Shown: positions 22,824 to 32,935 of the stretch, one piece after another
How positions within the stretch are numbered: the first letter of the stretch is position 1
Layout: every line of letters starts with the position of its first letter
NCBI GenBank assembly: GCA_022376515.1
Contig: WTXI01000015.1
Coordinates: 1 to 64,000 of the forward strand
Length of the DNA: 64,000 nucleotides
Direction of reading: 5' to 3'
Source of the DNA: Lactifluus volemus
Taxonomy: Eukaryota > Basidiomycota > Agaricomycetes > Russulales > Russulaceae
Translations under genes and position numbers: made by a program
Notes under the pieces: generated by a model
What the model was told of the DNA's origin: nothing
What the model saw: the letters and a program-made list of their open reading frames with translations, nothing else
Databases searched by the model: none

Positions 22824-23465
22824 TACATCGGACACACCGTTTCTAATGCTGACGATTTTGTGACGTATACTTACGTTTGGTATACCCAAAGGAGATTGTT
22901 TCACCTCATTCTTACGACTCACGACTTTTCATGGATCTAGATATCATCTGTATGCTTGATTTATTTCAGATCTGTTTTCATGCCAATCTACGTTATGTTT
23001 TGTGTTGATTGAGCATGTGTGTTGGCTTAAGTCCTAGCTGTCTTTCAGAACAACATGTGCTATGAACCCAATGTGTGTCGGACTAGCCTTTCACATCGAC
23101 TTCAACTGCAAGGCACGCGGCGCCACACCCTTCCTAGTGGTTCATTCCCCTGCGTATGTAGACCCGTGAGGATTCATCTCATGATCCCTGCACAACGGTG
23201 CGAGACGACAAGTACAACGGTCGGTGCCCTGCACATGAAGAAAAGGACATAGCCTGCTCTCTGCTCTACTCTGGTTGATGTCAGTGCTACGAGAGCGGTG
23301 CGTAGCTCATGAAATGTGCAGCAACCTCGCTCGAAGGTCATGAACCGTAAGGGCAACTGTAAGTCGAAGGGCGTGAGTAACATTGAACAAAGGTCCACCG
23401 CAAAGCTACGGGACGGATGAGAGACGATTTATGACGACATGGATGATGTACTCTCTGGGCGCATG
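22824..23465. other. Intergenic spacer between convergent genes
   Basis: Contains the 3' untranslated ends of the PH gene (+) and the mitochondrial protein gene (-). I see no further gene or repeat. Confidence 0.5.
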
Positions 23466-24457
23466 CTATGAATTCGTCTTCCTACTCTCCTCGCGCGCTC
23501 GCTCTTCTAAAAGTCCTCGCAGCTTCGATGCAAGCCCTTCAGTGAGTTGTGTGACGCCGTGGGCCGTGCAAACGCGATACGAGGGCATCGGCTGGTAGGT
23601 CTCTGCGAAGATCTGTAGTAAGTAGTAACCCAGTCAGGAAAGTGTGTAACTGGGTCGAAAAAACAAAAGGGGCTCGCGCACCTTTCCATCTTGTACTCGG
23701 ACAGAAGCGAGGATGTCATCCGGATCGCCGACGCGATTCAGAGGTGGGATATTGCGATCGTCTGTTGTCGCAGCGCGATGTCAAATACAGAGGTGAGCGC
23801 CAAACGGGACGGAGGAACGGTATTATTCCCACAGTTAGGGAAAGAAGCCCTTTCATGACGCTTACCATGTATATGCATCCAACCTTCACCTAATTGCTGC
23901 GCGCCCGCTGCCTGGATGTCATCGACGCCCTCTGCAAGTCCTTCAGATATCGCATCATGAAGAAGTGGCAGGAATCGAGCTGCAAAAAAGAAAAGAAAAG
24001 AAAATATAAGAACAAATTTCGAGGGATGGTGACCAAAATTAAAGCTGCTGCACGTACGATTCTCCAAAAAATCGTTTAGACCCGCTTCGCGGTCATCTCC
24101 TGGTGTTTCGGCGGGGAGCCAACCTAGCACGGTGCTTGACTCGGAGAGGGGAGGTGGGTCCGGTAAGAGGGATACGGCGAAGACAGGGTGGGTGTTCGAG
24201 AGCGGTGTTGGTGGATGGACTAGGTGGTAGAATAAACCTTTTCGCGAGGGATCTTCAAAGGTGGTCTGGAACGATGGCTCGTCGGAGAGAACATGGGTGG
24301 AAGAGAAGTGTCGGTAGTACGGCCGGTGGGTTGCAAGTGGTGTTGGCAGTGAAGGTGGGGGTCGACGTAACCAAGGACGTCTAGATGATGATGCTATAAG
24401 GGCACCTGTACGCTGTTTGCCAAAGACTCGAAAGACATTTGCCCTCATTCGGGTCAC
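23466..24457 (-). CDS. Conserved fungal mitochondrial protein of unknown function
   Basis: Four exons on the minus strand. Exon 1 starts at 24457 and encodes an Arg/Ser/Pro-rich presequence (RVFGKQRTG... RPYYRHFSS), consistent with mitochondrial import, then VFAVSLLPDPPPL, VLGWLPAET and EAGLNDFLEN. An intron (gtacgt...ttgcag, about 23991-24051) leads to RFLPLLHDAISEGLAEGVDD and GWMHIH. Two more introns separate NRVGDPDDILASVRVQDG from IFAETYQPMPSYRVCT, and the chain ends in a charged helix (LRGLLEERAREESRK). I remember the same block order (IGWLPAE, GDPDDI, YxPMPSYRxCT) in uncharacterised proteins across Dikarya. The conserved C-terminal half shows this is a real gene, but no activity is known to me. 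Confidence 0.75.
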
Positions 24458-24573
24458 TTACACTGGCAGTACCCTGGCCGTGCATACATCTGCACAAACT
24501 CGGCCCGGCGGTATATCATGTTCCCACGCATCTGCCGACCACCAACACGGCGCAGACACAACATATCATTGAT

Positions 24574-25743
24574 ATGGCATATGTCCCCGTAGAATCAGAC
24601 GAGGTATTGTTTGTTCACTTGTTCACCTCTACGCTTACAGCTTAGCCAAACTGCAGCGCCTGGAGGAAGGCGAAGATAAACGTTAGCTTGTCATTGGCCA
24701 TCCAGCACCGTTGAACGTTGAAACGTTTACTTTTCAGCCTTTAGCCAACCTCCTGCGGGAAGAATCGGTGAACCTTCTCCGAGAGAGAGTAGAGGAAGAG
24801 GTAAGATCATAATCGTTTGCATAAAACAGCGTCGACCTAAGACATTCTGTCCTGCGCCAGGTTACATCTCTGACCCTGGCAATGCTTCCTTCTGGAGTGT
24901 AGACTATTATCAACACCACTTCGACGTTGATACCAAAACAGTGCGTTTTTTTTTTTTTTTCGCTCACTTGAGGTTTTTATTATTACTACTGCTACTAATA
25001 GGTCCTCTTTCGCTGCATCAACACTCTCAACCCCTTCTCGCCTACCTACACTTCCGCCCACGTAACACCCGCCCCCGACCTCTACGGACCGTTCTGGACT
25101 CTCACCACGCTAATATTCTCCCTTTTGTGACTCCTCTCTCGCCACTCCATCGTTTCTTACCTATCTTCGAATCCGGTCGAGTATGACTTTGCGTTGCTGA
25201 GCACGGCCATGGGACTCGTGTACGCGTACGGTCTCGGCGTCCCCGTCATGACCTGGGCTGTCTTGCGCTACGCGGGCATGGGTGACGGATGGTCGCTGGT
25301 CGAAGCCGTAACGGTGTGGGGCTACGCCATGTTCATTTGGATCCCCGTATCGGTGCGTCCTCTGTTTTTTTTTTCTGGTTTCGCTCATATATCGTCCAAA
25401 AAAAAACGTAAATCTGTTTAGATCCTTTGTATCATCCCTGTTTTCATCGTTCGTTGGGTTCTGACTGGCGTCGGGTTTGCCGTGTCTGGTTACTTCCTGG
25501 TCGCGAACGTCTACCCGGTTCTGGCCTCTGTACGCCCTTAATTTTTTGACTTCCCGTTCATGCCGTTAACCGCATTGCTTCCTTCCTTCTTTTATTCAGG
25601 CGGACCAGAAGTCGGTACGGCTTCTGATTATTGTCATCGGAGTACTACATGCAGTCATCGCCCTCTTATTCAAATTCTTATTCTTTAGCTACTATATAGA
25701 GGCCGACCCTGTAATTAACACTATGGCACGTCTACTACGATGA
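24574..25743 (+). CDS. Yip1-family Golgi membrane protein (YIPF1/YIPF2 type), frame-broken
   Basis: The conserved soluble block GYISDPGNASFWSVDYYQ (24861-24940) is followed by TLNPFSPTY and DLYGPFWTLTTLIFSL. Membrane segments then run from YDFALLSTAMGLVYAYGLG through WGYAMFIWIPVS, the next exon (25422-25529) and the last (25600-25743, ending YYIEADPVINTMARLLR). This is the Yip1 domain with about five membrane spans; relatives cycle between ER and Golgi and bind Rab GTPases. Two problems are visible. The N-terminal small exons (from ATG 24574) do not join in one frame with canonical sites. After LIFSL a TGA at 25131-25133 interrupts a segment where relatives continue. Several missing bases in short homopolymers over 30 nt would explain the latter, so assembly error is likely. 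Confidence 0.7.
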
Positions 25744-25921
25744 CACCGCGTCATTCTCTGTTTTCTATATCTTTGTTTCTGGCGTATGCGGGTGCAATAC
25801 CCCAGTTCTAATTGCGAATTGGTCCCCGACAGCATTAATCAAATGTATTCATATACAAAAGTCTATACGGCACCATGACATTTTCATTATTCACATTGCA
25901 CCCCGGGAGGGGGTTTCACCG

Positions 25922-28445
25922 TCAGTTTGCGTTCTCTTGAACGATCCCAGCCATCCCAAAAGGATCATCTTCTGGGACCTCACGGAATCTCCTGTCCACG
26001 TCCGGTACCGGAATAGGAAAGCGATGTCCATCTCGCCCTGTCAAACAAGAAAATTAGAGGGGGGTTGGTGGGATGAGATGAGAACGTCAGACAACGACAT
26101 CGCAAATCCTCGCATACCCGAAAAGAAGAAAAAAAAAGGGGGGGGGGGGAAGGACTCACTCTCCGTCGGGGTGGGCGCAAACTGGAACAGGTAGATCTTC
26201 TTGGGCTCGTCTACGCACACGGCGCACATACTCATGCTCCAATCGTCCCACTCGATCGCTACGAGACCGCGCGAAAACTTCTCACGTATCTCACGGGGCG
26301 GCAACGCGAGCTGCGCGACCGCCGCGGGGCTCTCACGTCTCTTGAGCGCATCGTCTACCCACCCGCGCTCCGCCTCTCCTGCCGCACGCCGCTCTTCATC
26401 CTGCGGCCACCGCGCGTGCGGTTCTGGCGGTGGCACGAGGTCCGCATAGGCCCAGAGATCGTGCAGCGCAGGTGCGGCGCGGCGGTCGCCAGCTCGGATA
26501 CCGACGAGTAAGGGTCGGGTCGTCCCTGGGAGGATGCGCAGCGTGCCGAGAGATTCGTTGGCACTGTACTTGTACGAGACGATCTTGAAGAAGGGGCCGT
26601 AGAGTTGGAAGCGGAACGTCGTATCTTTCAACGGGACAGGTGGCGGCGGCGGTGGGGTCGTCGGGCTGGACGGGTCGTCGACCGCCATGGCGTCATCATC
26701 TGAGCCGTCGTCTGGTCTGCTCCTCATTCAGCGCTTGGTCAACTTCACCTTCTTCCTCGCCGTCCTCCAGGGCCGGGTCCCTCCTCCCTCGTTCGGTGCT
26801 TCATCGACACCACCTTCTTGTACAGCATTAGCGGCTGCTGCCGCGAACATTGCCGCTTGTAACTCTGTCTGCCACTCGCTGTCGGGACGGAAGTGGCCAA
26901 CCTCTGTCTTTGGTATGCGCTCGGGCCACAAACGAAACTGCACCGTGTGCCAGGGTTACACATGACCACAAATACCGACACAGGTGGAGGTTCCGCATGC
27001 GCCGTCAGCACCGCTGCTGCGTCCTCGCCATCCGTTGTCGATGGGACGGCAGAGATAGTGACCTGCATCAGGCGTGACGCTGTCGCGATGGTGTGCACCG
27101 AACGCGGCCAAATAACCGGCGCATCTTCAGCTTGGGAGAACTCGCTCTCGTCAGGGATCTTGTATAGCTCGAGAACCAAGGGCATCCTGACATCCTTGCG
27201 GTCCGTGCGCACGACGAGAAGCTCCCGTTGGGGTGCGAGGATGCGGATGGCACGAATGTCGTAAGTGAATATCCCCTGCAGCGGTGTACAGGCGTCTAAC
27301 TATAGGATAGACGAAAAGGCAGGCTGAATCCTCACGTTAGGGTGGACGTCCGATGGTTCATCTTCGTATCCAACCAGCGCGCCAACTCGGATGCGATGCA
27401 CGCGGCGTGACGCCAGATTCTTGAAGACTAAGATCCGCCCTTGACTGGCGACCACGTGAGGTGCCCCGTCGAGCACATCGAGGTCGGTAAAGTCAAAAGC
27501 GGTGGTGGAACGGATGCCGGTTACGATTTTGAAGGGTGACTGTTGGGCATCAATACGCGCGTTAAATGCGTCCGATCCAGGAGGGAAACGCGGGTCCTCC
27601 GCAACGTGTAGGGCAGAAAGGGGACAGTGGAGAACTTGGAGTTCATAGCGCACTGGAACAGGGAAGTCTATGACGTGTTCGTCACTATAATCAGAAACGT
27701 CTACCCTGAGAGGTCAACGTTCAGTCGGCAGAGGTGTCCGCGAGAGGCGGACGACGAACCCTGCCACACGATCTTCCTCTCGTTTGGGTTCGCGACGCAT
27801 GTAGCTGATCATGATACCCATTTCGGTCTCATATCGTATGTACTTTGCCTCGAGCTTGTACGCTTTAGACGCTGTGGCTATCTTTGCGACCGGATACGCT
27901 ATCTTGACGCGATGCTCCATCATCAAGAGCATTAGCGCATACCGGTTCTGTCCTTCACGAACCGACACGAGGACGTATTTTCCACCAGGGACTATCTTTA
28001 TGGACATCACGTCTGCGTCGACGCAAAACTTCCACGCGTTGTAGGCTTTGGGGACAGTACTCCGCCAGTTTGCTTCTGCGGAGAGGGCACGGGTAACCAG
28101 ACGTTCTGATTCGAGGCTGCTGAGCTCAGGAAAGGAGTAGCGGATGGTAGGGGGAAGGGGTGGCAGGTGGAGGTGAAAGGTACGCAAGATGCGTTTCCAG
28201 ACCACTGGCTGATGCGTCAGCTCGTATAATTGTCGGCATACCTGGAATCGACGTCAGTAGGAATGCAGGTTTAAAGATGAGAGAAATCATGCCGATCTTA
28301 GACGTAGAATGTCCCGCACGCACAGATAGATTGAAATAAGGTCAACGAGAGTGTCATTTGTGAGAGACAAGAGGGTTAATTTCCTTCGCCTTGAGAAACA
28401 GCGCTGCACTGTCCGGCGTATAAGATGATTAGTGTGAGAGGACAT
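25922..28445 (-). CDS. F-box protein with long beta-rich C-terminal region
   Basis: The minus-strand gene starts at 28445 (other ATGs lie upstream). An F-box (LLSLTNDTLVDLI...CVRDILRLRS|VCRQLYELTHQPVVWKRIL) spans the first intron, 28242-28292, which has a GC donor and AG acceptor. Later exons encode RLVTRALSAEANWRS, VPGGKYVLVSVREGQ, LGxL-type beta strands, HVVASQGRILVFKNL, a Pro-rich linker, FQLYGPFFKIVSYKYS and GLVAIEWDDWSMSMCAVC. The last exon ends at 25922 (DDPFGMAGIVQEN). This is the layout of a family of agaricomycete F-box proteins with a propeller-like C-terminus, likely substrate receptors of SCF ubiquitin ligases. A poly-G/poly-A stretch near 26128-26152 lies in the last intron. Internal splice sites near 27700 and 26730 are not certain. 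Confidence 0.7.
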
Positions 28446-28757
28446 TGTGAATTCGATGAGTGTGAGCCGACCTAAGATATAAAATGTTAAATAGGTGAAG
28501 AGGGATGGGCTGTGGACAGTGAGCAGTAGCGAGGAGAAGACAAAAGACAATGAACTTGTTGTTGTATTTTTCCATAAGCGGGGACACAAAGAGAGCGGGG
28601 TGGTATCCAGGATATATTTTCCTTTATGTTTTTAAGTCTCTCTTTTTTTTTTAACTTTGATACAAAGTCAACTCGAAAGAAACAACAGTTTCCCATCCCG
28701 GTCCGCTAAGACCCGCCGTGCCACAACTTCACACCCCAGTAGTGGCCACATCCCTCA
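28446..28757. promoter_or_regulatory. Shared divergent promoter region
   Basis: 312 bases between the F-box gene (-) and the uS7m gene (+). It includes a run of T (about 28644-28653), a common nucleosome-excluding element in fungal promoters. No specific factor site was identified. Confidence 0.4.
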
Positions 28758-29417
28758 ATGCTCTCCACCATCTCCCGGTTCACCGTTCTTCGTACAACAA
28801 CAAGATTATTACTAAATCCTAACCGCTCAATCTCAACAACGACCGTCTCAACCGGGTCTCCCCAACGGGTACCTTTCGCCATTCCTGCGGCTACACTACC
28901 ACCACCAGTTTCCCATCATCACCATGTCTTGGACATCCCGCCGGAGGAAGACCCCCTTCTTCAGTTCATCACGAATACAATAATGCGCCACGGGAAGCGC
29001 AAGCGCGCGTCTCGCGTCGTCTCGCGCATGCTTCTCTGGGTGCACTCCCTCACCAGTGCTCCCCCACTCGAAATCGTGCGCCACGCCGTGCTGCTCGCCG
29101 CACCCGCCGTACGCACCGTTTCGCACACCCAAGGCGGAAAGATCATCTCGCGCCCCGTCGCGCTCAGCGAGAAGCAGCGCACGCGGTACGCCGTCAAGTG
29201 GATATTAAAGGCGAGCGACAATCGTCCCGGGCAGACCCTCGAGGAGCGGTTTGCGCGGGAGATCATCGCCACGTTACAGGGATCTAGTTCAGTCCTGGCA
29301 GAAAAGGACAGGGTGCACACGTTTGCTATGGTTAATAGGTGCGTCTTTGTCGATTGACTCGTACTAGTTGCTTGAGCCTTCATCTTCTTTAGGGGAAATG
29401 CAGTGGCACGGGTCTAA
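28758..29417 (+). CDS. RSM7: Mitochondrial small-subunit ribosomal protein uS7m
   Basis: Two exons, 28758-29338 and 29393-29417, separated by a 54-nt intron (gtgcgt...tttag). The N-terminus is rich in Arg, Ser and Thr, as expected for a mitochondrial presequence. The S7 core follows: LLQFITNTIMRHGKRKRASR, VRTVSHTQGGKIISRPVALS, RTRYAVKWILKAS and FAREIIATL. The last exon completes the NRGNAVARV terminus typical of fungal uS7m. The protein binds the 3' domain of mitochondrial small-subunit rRNA and nucleates assembly of the head. Length (201 aa) and motif order are normal, and the frame is intact. Confidence 0.88.
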
Positions 29418-29743
29418 AAACAATAAGTCACCACCCAGTTGGCTACCACATCAATTCACTAGACATTTATATCGCACTTCCTACTCCGTGACGCGCACTC
29501 TCTGCTGAGAAAAAAACAAAAAATAAGAAAAAAAATTACCGAGACCAAAACGCATCAATCTTTGGCCATCCTCCTTACCTGGTTGTTGTGTTTCACTTGT
29601 AACAAAGTGTATAGAAAGTCGTAAGGGCGGTGCGATTGGCAGTTTGATGCAGTTTCGCGATCAGGTAACCGAGCTTGTTTGAAAGGCGCTCCAATTATAT
29701 ATTCAACAAAAAAAAAAAGGAAAAAACAACCTAATCTCATCTT
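29418..29743. other. Spacer between convergent genes
   Basis: Contains A-rich runs (about 29510-29536 and 29708-29726) and presumably both 3' untranslated ends. Nothing else is seen. Confidence 0.4.
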
Positions 29744-30886
29744 CTAATACGGTGGCGACGGCGACGGAAAATATGCAGGGTGTGCAGGATATAGGACCAA
29801 ATGATAGGGAGGAAATGGTACATAGACAGAGATCGGTGGCGGCACATAGGGCGGCATCGGCCCGTAGTATGGCACTGCGTACGGAACCGCCATCTGACCT
29901 GCAGGTCCTGGCCACGGCGTGGGCGTGAATGCTTGGGCATTAGTAATACTTGACGTCGTGCACCCTTCGGATCGAACCTCAGCACCCGACGCGTCTTTAT
30001 CCGCGTCAGCTAAACGTTGATGATGTTCAGTGACATCGTGGGGTACTTGTTCCTCAGCCTCAGCCTCAACCTTGACCTTTGTAGGGCTTTGGTCAGAGAG
30101 CTCCTCACTCGGTTGACCACTCAAAGTCGATCCGGTTGCCTTTTCCTGTTCAACGATTTTCTGCAGTCGATAGATTTCACGCGCTGTGATGACGCGGCCT
30201 CGTTCGTGCTGCTCACGCACACGCGTCAACTGTTCGTGCACAAAGGTTCAGACGAAAACGGTAACGTGAAAGAGAAGTGAACCCGCCAGATCGCTACTTA
30301 CCACTTCTTTCGGGTCTATACCCGACCTAAGCAGCTCGAGAACAAGGGCGCGAGTCGGGCCCCGCAGGCGCGTACACTTTTTCGAGTTAGCCTCTCCGTG
30401 GCATGATCGTGATCGCTCTTGTACCAGCCAAGAACGGTGGCAACGTGACGATACATCTTGATCGTGACCCTGCATCCGCACCCTCCCGCCCGCTTGTTCG
30501 ACGACGACGACCGGCGCGCCCTGGCATTGTCCTTGTTCTTCTTTGATCTTCCGTCGACGACTACCCGACGCGAACAGGAATAAGTTTGCGTCTCTAGATA
30601 GAGTAGGTCGTTCGAACGAACGGTTTTGCAGAGCCGTAATTCGATGCAATGATCCACTTCCTCGTCATGCGCCACGCGTGGAATTCATCCAGAGAGCCCA
30701 TTCGTGAGATGGGTTTCGCGTCTTTCGGTCGTGATCGATGCCTCCGCTTTGTTCAGAAGTAGCTTGCACGGTGACGACGTCAGGACGATCATCGGATTCA
30801 CCTTCACCACCACCGTTCGTAGGATTGGCGAACGCGAGTTTGCCAAGACAGGTTTCGATACTTGGCGTAGTTGCTGGTGTGAACAT
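29744..30886 (-). pseudogene. FAR1-type zinc-binding domain protein with Pro/Tyr-rich tail, frame-broken
   Basis: The minus-strand gene probably starts at 30886 (MFTPATTPSIETC). In shifting frames it shows SLDEFHAWR, then EEVDHCIELRLCKTV, then QTYSCSRR, then NKRAGGCGCRVTIKMY, TVLGWYKSDHDH and, in another frame, GPTRALVLELLRSGIDPKEV. The order of the C...C...HxH ligands matches the FAR1/WRKY-GCM-like DNA-binding domain found in MULE-derived proteins. An intron (gtaagt...gaacag) leads to TRVREQHERGRVITAREIY and a Pro/Tyr-rich C-terminus ending at 29744. Three 1-nt frame changes occur inside the domain (about 30685, 30665 and 30405), with no room for introns. Either the gene is dead or the assembly is wrong here. 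It may regulate transcription or be a domesticated transposase fragment. Confidence 0.5.
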
Positions 30887-31366
30887 GTCACGGAGGACGA
30901 TAAGCGAAAGACGGAAGCATAGACATGGCGCGCGAACAAAGTGGGGAGAGGAGTGGTAGTACTGTAGGTTCTGTTATGGGTTGTGGCCCTCACATCCGGC
31001 AGTTTTTAAATCTCGTACAAGCTCATCTAGTGCTCATCTTTTGTGGAGGTAGTTCCCACCCACAGTGTGTCAGGCATTGAAAAGCGAATTATTCCACTTC
31101 AGATTCGATGGTTGCGTTGGGGACCTGCATCACCATACTTCCACAGTTACATGCATGAAGCTGTAGAGAGATAGAACAATAGTCGATCGTGGCCCCATGA
31201 ACTTGTTCAAACCAGAACTCATCACGTCTGCTAGATCAAACTAGCCAGGAGATGCAGAATGCGGAGTTATACAGAGTACGGTTACTGTTGTAGAGTGCAC
31301 CAGTGGACGGCTGCGATGACAAAAATCACGTGCGCATGGTGGTCCGTGCGCGCGCGTGTAGCTCTT

Positions 31367-31372
31367 TATAAA
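31367..31372 (+). promoter_or_regulatory. TATA box upstream of the structured RNA
   Basis: TATAAA lies 32 nt upstream of the predicted RNA 5' end at 31399. A CACGTG E-box is at 31327-31332. Confidence 0.4.
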
Positions 31373-31398
31373 CTCGTCGGGTACAGAGAGAAATCTTC

Positions 31399-31580
31399 AT
31401 ACTTACCTTGATGGCATAGATCCCTTCATGTACCAGGGTTTATGGGCCGCGAGGGCCTCCCATAGCACGGCGACCCTGTCCCAGGGGGACCTTGTGGTTT
31501 GTATGGGCTTCGGTTCATGCACCGTCTCAATATTTTCCTGTCCCACTCCGGCCCTCGGGCTGGGTGGGCCCCCTTTTTTG
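31399..31580 (+). ncRNA. Candidate structured small RNA (U1 snRNA-like features)
   Basis: The predicted 5' end reads ATACTTACC, the exact 5' end of U1 snRNA that pairs with 5' splice sites, 32 nt after a TATA box. Hairpins follow: TATGGG/CCCATA (31441-31446 with 31459-31464), and an 8-bp stem with a UUCG tetraloop (31501-31508 with 31513-31520). A single-stranded Sm-like AATATTTTCC (31529-31538) precedes a terminal 11-bp stem with one bulge (31542-31553 with 31558-31568) and then T6 at 31574-31579. Stem-loops, Sm site, terminal stem-loop is the U1 order. Against U1, the GAUCAYGAAG-type loop bound by U1-70K is not visible in the first stem, and the Sm-like site lacks its usual G. It may be another RNA class. 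Confidence 0.35.
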
Positions 31581-31591
31581 TCTTATGTCAT

Positions 31592-31604
31592 CCTAACCCT
31601 AACC
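31592..31604 (+). other. Telomere-template-like motif CCTAACCCTAACC
   Basis: Thirteen bases match slightly more than two C-strand telomere repeats (CCCTAA)n. They lie just after the structured RNA and its T-run. The length equals a telomerase RNA template, but an interstitial telomere scar or chance cannot be excluded. Confidence 0.3.
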
Positions 31605-32019
31605 TTGGTAGTCAAACGATGACGTAACATTACTGTTGAACTGATTGAGTCAAAGTCGAAGGATGTAAGAGCCGATAATGCCAATATAACTAGTTTCTAG
31701 TGCCTGAGAACCTGTTGAAGTGATGAAATGCTGCCCAAGTAGACGAGACAGATGGTTGTTGATGGTCGCATGGGTGGGTAAGTGAAGAGTTTCTCCCAAG
31801 CCCCAACAAAATATATCATTCAAACAGTCTAAGACTACATGGAACCACTGGCAATACAAAGAATCAAGGATTGGAAGTATCCTTTTGCGAAAAGAACTGT
31901 ACGGTGAGGTGGCAGACCGTACCAGCGGAACGCCCTATCCCGAATGGAGGCGAGGTAGCCTATGTGAGTTTTTCTGAAGGTCGAAGGAAGGATATGGCCA
32001 CGTACTACTTCCGCAATGC
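31605..32019. other. Gene-free stretch; contains the left end of the duplicated unit
   Basis: No coding sequence is supported. From about 31799 (ccccaacaaaatatatcattc) the sequence is repeated at 36903 onward, marking the start of the tandem duplication. Confidence 0.5.
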
Positions 32020-32525
32020 TCAATCCTCCGTCTTCACCGTGACTTTTCTCTTTCCCCGTGTAGATGCTTTTCTTGGTGGTCGTGGTCGCGTGGGCGACAC
32101 GCTTCGCTGAGGCGGGACGTTGTGCATCATTTTCTCCAATAATGCCTGTCCGAGCGTCCGCACGAGATAACGCGCTCCAAAACCGAAGATGATCCCGAGA
32201 AGACACGCCGCACCGATGAATGCGTAGATCGGATAGAGAGCTTGCGCGAGATATACGATCCCACGATACGGTCCGAAACAAACAGGTTGAGAATGACTTG
32301 GGTGGAGACTAGGATTGGGGAAAGGAGGTAGAGGACGATAGAGATGATGAAGAAGAGTGGGGAGAGGAGATAGAAGGAGATGAGGTTGTAGAGCTTCGTC
32401 GCACCGTAAAAAGTCCACGACCCGACAGAGACGAGGAGGGGGAGTAAGGAAGCAATCGGCGGAGGAGGTTGCTCTCGAGGGGGCATGGCTAATACAACTG
32501 CTGGGGAAGGCTGAACCTGCGCCAT
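32020..32525 (-). CDS. Small multi-pass membrane protein, frame-broken
   Basis: Starts at 32525 with a Pro-rich N-terminus (VLAMPPREQPPPP) and then hydrophobic segments (SLLPLLVSVGSWTFYG, FYLLSPLFFIISIVLYLLSP). At about 32278 the frame must shift by one base to continue into PYRGIVYLAQALYPIYAFIGAACLLGIIFGFGARYL and a basic C-terminus ending at 32020. The unit B copy has one more base at this point and reads through, which shows that unit A lost a base (or was mis-assembled). I do not recognise the family; three to four membrane segments and a basic cytosolic tail are what can be seen. Confidence 0.55.
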
Positions 32526-32935
32526 GGCAGGTCGGCGAGATTATGAGACAGTTTTCCCTTCCCCAGTAACATCATGATCTAGATCACATGACAGATGGAT
32601 CACTTTGTCTATGTCACATGAGCTGTCGAACAACGCCCACCTGCTCCTGCTCCCTCATATTCTTTTTTTACCGAGAGTGGATGTTCCATCACAAGTGCGA
32701 TTCCTTTAATAGGAATAGCGATAATGCAGGCTATCGGGGAAGATAATCATAATCTTCCGCCACCGCTTCCCTCCCATGCACGTGGTCTTAGCACCAGTTG
32801 AAGCGATATTCTCCTGCGTCCTAAAGAGTTACAACATTGATGGGCCAATAAACAGAACTGGCTACGTGAGAAAGTAATGAATATGTAGGAGAAATCCCAA
32901 CAAAAAACTGATCATCCCGTAATAGCACGTCCCAA
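32526..32935. other. Intergenic spacer in unit A
   Basis: Promoter of the small membrane-protein gene and 3' region of the glutaminase gene. The equivalent of about 32305-32722 is missing in unit B. No gene is seen. Confidence 0.5.

Noticed and set aside
31399..31580. Firm annotation as U1 snRNA
   Set aside because: 5' end and architecture fit, but the universal GAUCAYGAAG-type loop is not visible and the Sm-like site is atypical; kept only as a candidate.
31428..31622. 64-codon ORF over the structured RNA
   Set aside because: Short, overlaps strong hairpins, no conserved motif.
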